Positions 1 through 6,073 of a stretch of 13,145 bases of DNA are shown here, piece after piece; position 1 is the first letter of the stretch; each line of letters starts with the position of its first letter. Origin of the DNA: SIG402 sp045639045 (GTDB taxonomy: Bacteria > Bacillota > Clostridia > Christensenellales > Borkfalkiaceae); the NCBI GenBank assembly GCA_045639045.1, contig JAZUCI010000037.1, forward strand, positions 1-13,145. The letters are read 5' to 3'. The notes below the pieces were generated by a model. That model was not told the origin of the DNA and did no database searches. It saw nothing but the letters and a program-made list of their open reading frames with translations. A program made the translations under genes and the position numbers.

Positions 1-56
1 AAGACCGCTTGGCCTCCGACTTGATTTGCGGTTCGGGGGTTTATGATTCGTAGGGG

Positions 57-611
57 TTATTTCAAGCGTTTTTTCATCAATTCATCGCGGTTTTTGGTGT
101 AAGCGTTTATGTATTTTTCCACCGTATCTTCGGCGGTTTCTCTGTCGCCTGCGGGGTCAATCGTAGTTACCGCTTTGTGTTCTAACTGCTTATATACGTG
201 GAAGAAGTGTTCCATTTCTTGCACGATATGGCGGGGCAGGGCGGAAATATCGCGGTAGCAGTTGTAGGTGGGATCGCCAAAGGGGATGGCGATGATTTTT
301 TCGTCCTTACTGTCCCCGTCCGTCATGGTGATAACGCCGATGGGGTAGCAACGTACCAAACTCATAGGCTCTAAACTTTCGGAGCAAAGAACCAGTACGT
401 CCAGGGGGTCTTTATCGTCCGCGTAGGTACGGGGAATAAACCCGTAGTTTGCGGGGTAGTGGGTAGAAGTATACAAAATGCGGTCCAAAATCAAGCAGCC
501 CGTTTCCTTATCCATTTCGTACTTTTGCTTCGCGCCCTTGGAAATTTCAATAACGGCAATAAAATCGTCCTTTTTAATGCGGGTTTCCGCAATGTCGTGC
601 CAAATATTCAA
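57..611 (-). CDS. ppa: Inorganic pyrophosphatase, family I (soluble)
   Basis: Hydrolyses pyrophosphate to two phosphates in the cytoplasm, which pulls nucleic acid, protein and lipid synthesis forward. Numbered from the chosen start (184 residues), the family's active-site set is complete against E. coli PPase: E22, K30, E32, R44, Y56, the signature D66-K-D-P-L-D71, D98, D103, K105, Y140 and K141. I chose the TTG at 611 because AAAGGAG lies 10 bases upstream, the product then begins NIWHDI as family members do, and the length is about the usual 175-185. A longer reading from a TTG at 686 adds 25 residues, but that codon lies between the -35 and -10 boxes of the gene's own promoter and has no ribosome site. 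The gene is divergent from the PAP2 gene. I see no terminator in the 56 bases left downstream. Function is very secure; the start is well supported. Confidence 0.95.
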   Translation of the reverse strand: MNIWHDIAETRIKKDDFIAVIEISKGAKQKYEMDKETGCLILDRILYTSTHYPANYGFIPRTYADDKDPLDVLVLCSESLEPMSLVRCYPIGVITMTDGDSKDEKIIAIPFGDPTYNCYRDISALPRHIVQEMEHFFHVYKQLEHKAVTTIDPAGDRETAEDTVEKYINAYTKNRDELMKKRLK

Positions 612-676
612 AGCTGGTTCGCTCCTTTTCTTTTCGCTATGCGCCGTTTCCGTTGCAAAGCCTTTATTTTTTAGGT

Positions 677-705
677 ATTTTAGCAAAAAAGGGTAAGATT
701 GTCAA
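677..705 (-). promoter_or_regulatory. Sigma-A promoter of ppa
   Basis: Read on the minus strand, TTGACA (700-705) and TAAAAT (677-682) are separated by exactly 17 bases. Transcription should start near 670, giving a leader of about 59 bases before the TTG at 611. This placement rules out the TTG at 686 as a start codon. Confidence 0.85.
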
Positions 706-712
706 TAGAACG

Positions 713-769
713 GGGGCGAAAAACCAACTTTTTGCAAAAAAAGAAGGGAAACCGCGTTTTTTCCGCCCC
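713..769. repeat. Imperfect inverted repeat between two divergent promoters
   Basis: GGGGCGAAAAA (713-723) pairs with TTTTTCCGCCCC (758-769) if one C at 763 is bulged. The arms lie between the ppa and PAP2-gene promoters, 8 bases from the ppa -35 box. They could be a shared binding site, or A/T tracts acting as UP elements. No regulator is recognisable and the pairing may be chance in this G- and A-tract-rich DNA. Confidence 0.35.
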
Positions 770-789
770 AAAACACTATGGAAAAGCGT

Positions 790-819
790 TTGACAAAGCG
801 AGTTTATATATAGTATAAT
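790..819 (+). promoter_or_regulatory. Sigma-A promoter of the PAP2-family gene
   Basis: TTGACA (790-795) and TATAAT (814-819) are both perfect consensus boxes with an 18-base spacer. The expected start near 826 gives a leader of about 25 bases, ending in the ribosome site AAGGGGAG (838-845) five bases before the ATG at 851. Confidence 0.87.
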
Positions 820-850
820 ATTTAAAGTATGAAATTTAAGGGGAGCCGTA

Positions 851-1564
851 ATGGAGCGTTTTAAGTTATTCTTAAAAAACAACAAGCAGATTTGGTGGCT
901 GTTGTTCGTGCCTATCTACCTGGTTACCTTTTTCGTTGTGGAGCAAATCGTTCCCACCGAAGGGTATTGGGTTTCGTACGTGCCCGAAGACGATAAAATT
1001 CCGTTCGTTGAACATTTTATCGTTTTTTATTACGTATGGTACGTAATGCTGGTTGGTACGGGGCTTATGTGTATAACGAAAGAGCCTAAAGTGTTTGCGC
1101 GTTATATGTGTATGCTTTGCGTTACCTTTATGGGAACGATGGTCTTTTCCCTTCTATTCCCCAACGGTCAGGATTTACGCCCCACCGAATTTGCGCGGGA
1201 TAACGTGTTTACCGACCTATGCAAAATGATTTACGCTTCGGATACCAATACCAACGTACTGCCAAGTATGCACGTTATGGGCTCTATCGCCTGCGTATTC
1301 GCTTGTTTTGACAGTAAGCGTTGCCCTTGGTGGGGAAAAACGCTGATGACCGTTTCGGCGGTTTTGGTGTGCGCTTCCACCGTGCTTGTAAAACAGCACT
1401 CCATTTTGGATTTTTACGTGGCGCTTCCCGTTATGGCGGTAGTGGGCGCGATCGTGTACGGCAAACGGATTTATATCAGTATACAAGCCAAGCGCAAACA
1501 ACGCGCTGCGTTAAATGCCGAACGCGAACGGATTTTGCGCGAAAGCGAACAGGAAACGAAGTAA
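851..1564 (+). CDS. PAP2-family integral membrane phosphatase
   Basis: Predicted membrane enzyme of the PAP2 / phosphatidic acid phosphatase superfamily, which removes phosphate from lipid phosphates or transfers lipid headgroups with the active site on the outer face. There are about six hydrophobic segments (near residues 14-34, 55-75, 83-103, 136-153, 165-180, 186-204) and a short, highly charged C-terminal tail. Motif 2 is PSMH (138-141), as in the PAP2 subgroup containing inositol phosphorylceramide synthases. Motif 3 is the KQHSILD stretch with catalytic H183 and D187, and the first motif survives only as LRP (109-111). H141 and H183 would be the catalytic pair. The exact substrate (phosphatidate, undecaprenyl pyrophosphate or a headgroup exchange) cannot be read from the sequence. 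The start has a good ribosome site and a consensus promoter. The gene stands alone and converges on the lipoprotein gene. Confidence 0.82.
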   Translation: MERFKLFLKNNKQIWWLLFVPIYLVTFFVVEQIVPTEGYWVSYVPEDDKIPFVEHFIVFYYVWYVMLVGTGLMCITKEPKVFARYMCMLCVTFMGTMVFSLLFPNGQDLRPTEFARDNVFTDLCKMIYASDTNTNVLPSMHVMGSIACVFACFDSKRCPWWGKTLMTVSAVLVCASTVLVKQHSILDFYVALPVMAVVGAIVYGKRIYISIQAKRKQRAALNAERERILRESEQETK

Positions 1565-1574
1565 ATAACTAGAT

Positions 1575-1625
1575 AAAAGAAAAAAGTCGCGCCCCGTGAA
1601 GCATCGGCTTCCCGGGGTGCGTTTT
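1575..1625. terminator. Two-way intrinsic terminator between convergent genes
   Basis: A stem of 14 pairs with one mismatch runs from 1588-1602 to 1607-1621, around an ATCG loop. It includes one G-T pair. On the plus strand it is followed by only TTTT. On the minus strand it is followed by a run of six T and then TTTT, so it looks stronger for the lipoprotein transcript than for the PAP2 transcript. Confidence 0.85.
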
Positions 1626-1643
1626 CGCTGTTATTAGGGTGAA

Positions 1644-2585
1644 TTATAAACTGATTAACGAATAGGTCAACGTTCCCATACCGTAGGGAAGGGTGGTGGT
1701 AAGTTCGGTAAGGATGTTGCGTTCAGTTTGCCCTTGCATGGGCGCGTAGTAAAGGGTAAAGGGTTTTCCCGAAGAAGCGCCCGCATCCATACGCGCGGAA
1801 AGTTTCATTACGTCCAAAGCGGTATCTTCGCCGTTGATTTTGTAGGTGCGCGAGGTAATTTCTTTATCCGCGGAAACGAACATTTTTACCTTTTTCGCGT
1901 TTACCGTATCCAGCGTGGTGAAGGAGGCGGTGAATCCGGGGTCTAAAGGGAAGGCGCGGAACACAAAGGTCATTGCGTCGTTATCAAAAAACGAACCCGT
2001 TTTCAGTTTTCCGTACGTGCTGTTTTCGGGGATGCCCTTTACGGGAAGGTCGTAACTGTCCGTTTGGGGGTTTTTCGCGTGGAAGGAAACTTCCGCTTTC
2101 TTTTTATCGTAGTCGTAGGTGGTAATTACTTCGTAATCGTGTTCGCGAATGGTAAAACCGCTATTGTCCTCCTTCGGGTACACGCTGTGTTGTTGAATTC
2201 TGCGCGTGCTTTTTTCGGGGAACAAACTGTACGAGTTAATCCCGCGCATCACCGTTTCGGTGGTGGTTTCGTCCGTAAAGGGAAACGTTTCTTCCCCCTT
2301 GATATACGCGCCGCTCACCGTAAGCGTGGTGGTGTAAATATGCCGCTTTTCCCCTTCGTGGGTAGTGGTGGTAAGGGTGGTGGTGTACTTCCCTTCGGTC
2401 AAGGTGAACCCGTATCCGCAAATGCTTTGATCGGGGGTGTGGGTAAGGTTGTATTCGTAAGTTTTGGTTTGGGATTCCACCCAAGTAGAACCCAATGCAA
2501 TGCCGGGATCTCCCCCCCCGCAACCCGTTAAAAACAGGGCGCTGAAAAGCAAGGAGCATAAGGCTAGCGTAACGCGTTTTTTCAT
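1644..2585 (-). CDS. Secreted lipoprotein of unknown function
   Basis: A 313-residue predicted lipoprotein. The N-terminus MKKR is followed by a hydrophobic core and the lipobox LTGC, so signal peptidase II should cut before C22 and the protein should sit on the outer face of the membrane. The mature part is rich in threonine and alternating polar/hydrophobic residues, suggesting beta-strands, with Thr runs near residues 65-72 and again near 104-109. The C-terminal third (a phenylalanine/arginine strand, then a G-K-P-F-T-L-Y-Y strand, then a G-x-L-T-Y end) loosely recalls DUF3108-type beta domains; this is an impression only. I chose the ATG at 2585 because AGGAG (2593-2597) lies just upstream, the signal peptide begins cleanly there, and an upstream ATG at 2630 lies before the promoter's -10 box. 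The gene appears to be transcribed alone. No substrate or partner can be inferred. Confidence 0.85.
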   Translation of the reverse strand: MKKRVTLALCSLLFSALFLTGCGGGDPGIALGSTWVESQTKTYEYNLTHTPDQSICGYGFTLTEGKYTTTLTTTTHEGEKRHIYTTTLTVSGAYIKGEETFPFTDETTTETVMRGINSYSLFPEKSTRRIQQHSVYPKEDNSGFTIREHDYEVITTYDYDKKKAEVSFHAKNPQTDSYDLPVKGIPENSTYGKLKTGSFFDNDAMTFVFRAFPLDPGFTASFTTLDTVNAKKVKMFVSADKEITSRTYKINGEDTALDVMKLSARMDAGASSGKPFTLYYAPMQGQTERNILTELTTTLPYGMGTLTYSLISL

Positions 2586-2618
2586 ATTCTCACTCCTAAA
2601 AGATAGATGTGTAAGCCT

Positions 2619-2647
2619 ATTATACCACAAACGCGGACGCTTGGCAA
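2619..2647 (-). promoter_or_regulatory. Promoter of the lipoprotein gene
   Basis: On the minus strand, TTGCCA (2642-2647) and TATAAT (2619-2624) are 17 bases apart. TGG directly before the -10 makes it an extended -10 promoter. The start near 2612 gives a leader of about 27 bases and shows that the upstream ATG at 2630 cannot be on this transcript. Confidence 0.8.
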
Positions 2648-2665
2648 ATAAAAATGGAAACTTTT

Positions 2666-2687
2666 AGGGGGGAAAGCCCCCCTTTTT
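2666..2687 (+). terminator. Intrinsic terminator upstream of addB, plus strand
   Basis: A seven-pair G/C stem (2666-2672 with 2677-2683) around an AAAG loop is followed by TTTT. It has a T tract only in the plus direction. No plus-strand gene ends just before it, since the nearest is the PAP2 gene more than 1 kb upstream. It may stop read-through or transcripts antisense to the lipoprotein gene before they reach addB. Confidence 0.65.
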
Positions 2688-2698
2688 CATTCAGGTAC

Positions 2699-2727
2699 TT
2701 GAAATGGCGCGTTTTTTATGGTACACT
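2699..2727 (+). promoter_or_regulatory. Probable promoter of the addB-addA operon
   Basis: TTGAAA (2699-2704) and TACACT (2722-2727) are 17 bases apart, with TGG immediately before the -10 (an extended -10). Transcription would start near 2734, leaving a leader of about 67 bases. The -10 is weaker than at the other promoters in this window and lies inside a perfect palindrome. Confidence 0.6.
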
Positions 2728-2742
2728 TTATTAAAAGTGTAC
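2721..2742. promoter_or_regulatory. Candidate operator: 22-base palindrome over the addB promoter
   Basis: GTACACTTT (2721-2729) and AAAGTGTAC (2734-2742) are perfect inverted arms around ATTA. The left arm covers the whole -10 box and the right arm begins at the expected transcription start, so only half could be in the RNA. That favours a DNA-binding dimer site over an RNA hairpin. It does not match the LexA or NrdR boxes I know, and the regulator is unknown. Confidence 0.5.
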
Positions 2743-2800
2743 GCGTTCGCCCCTTCAACTATGGATCTTGGGGCTATGTATATTAGGAAGGAGAAACAGT

Positions 2801-5800
2801 ATGGTAAAATTAACGGTAACGCCCTCCGTTTTTACGGCGTTGCAAACCGCCGCGTCTTTCGCTGCGGATAAACAAAGGGAAACGGTACTTTTTACCGAAG
2901 ATAAATGCACCGTTGCGTTAGAACGCGCGGTTCTTTCCGCCCTTCCGGGAAAGGTAAGTTTCCATGCGGAAGTGGTGTCCTTTTCGCGTTTCTTCAAAAA
3001 ATACGGCGGGCAAATTTCCGCGTTAAGTAAGGAAGGCAGCAGTATGCTAATCCGCCGCATATTGGCGGAAAGCGAAGGGGAATTTTCCCTTCTTCCCCCC
3101 GTGGGCGGCAAAAAGAATATGGCTTCCGCGCTTTACGATATGTTGGCGCAGTTAAAATCCGCGTGTGTGAACGCGGAAGATTTGCAACGCGCCGCGCAAG
3201 GGGAAAGCGGTTTGTTCGCTAAAAAACTGCGTGATTTGGCGTTGCTTTCGGATAAGTACGCGCAAGCGCTTGCCCAAACGGGGAAAACCGACCAAAGCGG
3301 ACTGATGAATTTATTGCCCGAATTTTTACTTTCCACCCGCATTTTACAAGGGAAAAGGGTAATTCTTGCGGGATACGCTTCCTTCACCCGCCAAATGCAA
3401 CGGGTAATTACCGCCCTAATTTCTTCGGGCGCGGAGGTGATTGCGGTATTGCCCGCGGGTACGTGTATGCGCGCGCAATCGGTGGAATCCTTCCGCTTGG
3501 CAGTCAAAGCCGCGGGGGAAACTTTAACGGAGGAAGTTTTAGGCGCAGGGGAAAGCGTGGCGGATCGCCTTCGCCCCTTGCTGTATTCCCCCGAAAGTTA
3601 CGCGGGGGAGGGCGCGTTGCCCGTGCAAAAAATCAGCGTTTACCGCGCGGAAAACCCCGAAGGGGAGGTGGAGCGTTTAGCGCTTACCGTTCTTGCCCGC
3701 GTTAGGGAGGGCGCTCGATACCGCGATTTTTCGGTGGTTTCGGCGGATGCGGTTAGTTACTTGCCCCTATTTATTCGCATTTTTAAAAAATACGAAATTC
3801 CCGTGTATACGGACGTAAAATATACCCTTGCCCGCCACCCGTTGGCGCGGTTTTTGGTAAGCGCGTTGGGTGTTAGCGCGTACGGCGCAACCTACCGAAC
3901 GGTAAGCGAAGTGGTAAACAGCGCGTATTTTCCGCATAAGGAGGGTGTTCCCGCCTTTTTGGGCTATGCGAAGCGCGCGGGCGCGGTGGGAAACCGTTTT
4001 TATCAACCTTTCGCTTTGCCCTTGCCAAATCAGGAACAGGCGGAAAAAGTACGCCGCGCGTTCGCGGACATTTGCCCACCCTTAAAAGAAAGAGCAACCG
4101 CCGGGGAATACCTTGCTTTTGCGGAAAACTTGCTTGTTAAGGTAAACGCGACGGAAGTAAGCGCAAGTCTAACCGAACGTATGCGCAAAGAACATCCTGA
4201 AATTGCAGATTTCACCCGTCAAGCGCCCGAACGCCTTGCCGAACTGCTTGCCGAAACACGGCAAGTTTTAGGGAATACCGCCTTAACCGTTACGGAGTTT
4301 TGCGACGTGCTTTCGGCGGGTTTGCAAGCGGTGGAAACTTCGGTACTTCCCACCAGAATAGACGCGGTTACGGTTTCTTCCCCCGATAAAGCGTGCGTAA
4401 AAAACAGCAAGTACGTATTTGCGCTGGGGATGAATTCGGATTTCCCCGCGGTTACCGAAGATACCGCGTTTTTATCCGAACGCGACTTGCTTGAATTAGA
4501 AGAAAAGGGCGTTTCGGTAGATCCGAACTTGCAGGAGATGAACGAACGGGCGCGCGCGCAGGCGGTGTACGCCCTAACGGCGTTTTCCGAAAGTTTGGTG
4601 CTTTCTTACCCTGCGGTATCCTTTAGCGGGGAAGCAAACGCCGAAAGCGAACTTATCACTTTGGTGAAACGGAATTGTTTGGTAAACGGCGAAGGGCTAA
4701 AGGAAGTTACCGAAGGGGAATTGCTAAAAATAGAAGATTCCTTACCGCGGGAAAAGCGGCTAATTCGCAAAGCGAACGGGTATATTACCGCGCCCTCCGC
4801 TTTAGAACGGTATTTTAGCGGTTTAGGGGAATACGCGGAAGGGGGCAAGGAAGACCTTGTGGAAGAAAGCGGTTTTTACGCTTTTACCGCGAAAAAGGAC
4901 CAAGAAAACGGCACGGCGTACGCGGACGCGCTTTCAATGGAAAGTTTGCCCGAAGGGTTACGGGGAAGCGAAGAAATCGGCTCCATCACCCCGGGCGCAA
5001 TATCCGCAACCGCAATTCAAACGTATTTCGCTTGCCCGTATAAATATTTCCTTTCCAAAACCCTTGGGGTACAAGAGCCGCAAGAAATGAAAATTGCCGC
5101 CAACGAAAGCGGAACGCTGATGCACGCGGTGTACGAAGCGTTCGGCAGGGAAATGAAGGAGCGGGAAATTAAGGAAGAGGAAATCCCCGCGCTTGTAAAA
5201 GGCTTTTTCGAGGAGGTGCTTGCCCGCCCCGATTTCGTTTTGAAACGGGGGCAGGTGCGCAACGAAGTATCCTTCCAACGCTTGTTAAAGGAAGCGGAAC
5301 GCGGTTGTATTGCCCTTCACGGGCATTTTGCGCGCTCCTCCTTACGCATTTCCGCGGTGGAAAAAGGTTTGTTCGAACAGTTTAAGGACGCCCCCTTGGC
5401 GTTTACCATAAAAGGCAGGGAACACCCCGTTCCCTTAACCGGGGTGGTGGACCGCATTGATGAAAACGAGGAATTTTTCCGCATCGTGGACTATAAAACG
5501 GGGAACGTAAAATGCGATTTGGGCGAACTGTACACGGGTAGGCATTTGCAGTTAGAACTTTACTTACTCGCGGTGCAAAACCTGTTACGTAAACGCCCCG
5601 TGGGGGGATATTACTTCTTTAGCAGGGACGCGTACGAAGAAACGCCTACCCCCATCCGCCTATACGGAAAAACCTTGAACGACGACGCCGCCCTATACGC
5701 GCAAGATCGGGGTTTAGAGGTAAAAGGGGATACCCCGCAAGAAAGCGTGGTTTTACCTTATACCGTTTCTTTAACGGATAAGGGGAAAAAGTTTACGGGG

Positions 5801-6073
5801 AAGAATTCTTCCAGCTTGATTTTAAGTGAAGAAGATTTTACCGCGCAAGTAAACTACGCGTGCAGCGTGGCGGAGCAAGCGTTAAACGAATTAGAAAGCG
5901 GATTTATTTATCCCACTCCGTACGAAGGGGAGTGCGAGTGGTGTAAATTCCAAAGCGTTTGCGGCAGAAGTAAGGATTTTTACGGGGAGGGCAGAAAACT
6001 TACCGCCACCGTAAAAAAACAAACCGTAGTCGACGCCGTTATTTTGGCAAAGGGGGAAGAAAATGCCCGTTAA
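2801..6073 (+). CDS. addB: AddB/RexB, nuclease subunit of the AddAB recombination complex
   Basis: With AddA it forms the helicase-nuclease that resects double-strand breaks and loads RecA; AddB cuts the 5' strand and in known complexes scans for Chi. Length is 1090 residues against about 1166 in B. subtilis. The C-terminal RecB-type nuclease is intact: H775, D884 in GVVDRID, D897-Y-K899-T-G, and Q917 to Y921. The four iron-sulphur cysteines are present: C745 before the nuclease, and C1045, C1048 and C1054 after it in a C-x2-C-x5-C group. The N-terminus lacks the G-x-G-K-T ATP loop of B. subtilis AddB and begins with TPSVFTALQTAAS instead, as I recall for streptococcal RexB. The ATG at 2801 follows AGGAAGGAG by eight bases; an in-frame TTG at 2768 has no ribosome site. 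The 3' end overlaps addA by 11 bases, so translation is probably coupled. Confidence 0.93.
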   Translation: MVKLTVTPSVFTALQTAASFAADKQRETVLFTEDKCTVALERAVLSALPGKVSFHAEVVSFSRFFKKYGGQISALSKEGSSMLIRRILAESEGEFSLLPPVGGKKNMASALYDMLAQLKSACVNAEDLQRAAQGESGLFAKKLRDLALLSDKYAQALAQTGKTDQSGLMNLLPEFLLSTRILQGKRVILAGYASFTRQMQRVITALISSGAEVIAVLPAGTCMRAQSVESFRLAVKAAGETLTEEVLGAGESVADRLRPLLYSPESYAGEGALPVQKISVYRAENPEGEVERLALTVLARVREGARYRDFSVVSADAVSYLPLFIRIFKKYEIPVYTDVKYTLARHPLARFLVSALGVSAYGATYRTVSEVVNSAYFPHKEGVPAFLGYAKRAGAVGNRFYQPFALPLPNQEQAEKVRRAFADICPPLKERATAGEYLAFAENLLVKVNATEVSASLTERMRKEHPEIADFTRQAPERLAELLAETRQVLGNTALTVTEFCDVLSAGLQAVETSVLPTRIDAVTVSSPDKACVKNSKYVFALGMNSDFPAVTEDTAFLSERDLLELEEKGVSVDPNLQEMNERARAQAVYALTAFSESLVLSYPAVSFSGEANAESELITLVKRNCLVNGEGLKEVTEGELLKIEDSLPREKRLIRKANGYITAPSALERYFSGLGEYAEGGKEDLVEESGFYAFTAKKDQENGTAYADALSMESLPEGLRGSEEIGSITPGAISATAIQTYFACPYKYFLSKTLGVQEPQEMKIAANESGTLMHAVYEAFGREMKEREIKEEEIPALVKGFFEEVLARPDFVLKRGQVRNEVSFQRLLKEAERGCIALHGHFARSSLRISAVEKGLFEQFKDAPLAFTIKGREHPVPLTGVVDRIDENEEFFRIVDYKTGNVKCDLGELYTGRHLQLELYLLAVQNLLRKRPVGGYYFFSRDAYEETPTPIRLYGKTLNDDAALYAQDRGLEVKGDTPQESVVLPYTVSLTDKGKKFTGKNSSSLILSEEDFTAQVNYACSVAEQALNELESGFIYPTPYEGECEWCKFQSVCGRSKDFYGEGRKLTATVKKQTVVDAVILAKGEENAR

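Noticed and set aside
1..56. Possible tRNA or terminator fragment at the left edge
   Set aside because: Short pairings such as ACCGC with GCGGT exist, but no cloverleaf and no T tract can be assembled.
2236..2559. Out-of-frame ORFs and Thr-codon repeats within the lipoprotein gene
   Set aside because: ACC/ACT codon runs in the Thr-rich lipoprotein explain the repetitive bases and open shadow frames; no separate gene or tandem repeat is needed.
2768..2800. Upstream in-frame TTG start for addB adding 11 residues
   Set aside because: It has no ribosome site, whereas the ATG at 2801 is preceded by AGGAAGGAG at the right distance.
2743..2800. Possible riboswitch or T-box leader before addB
   Set aside because: The leader is only about 67 bases, with one five-pair stem (2749-2753 with 2770-2774). 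It is too short for any known class.
2761..2871. Possible 36-codon leader peptide overlapping the start of addB
   Set aside because: The ATG at 2761 has no ribosome site, and the frame runs into addB coding sequence with no sign of an attenuation structure.
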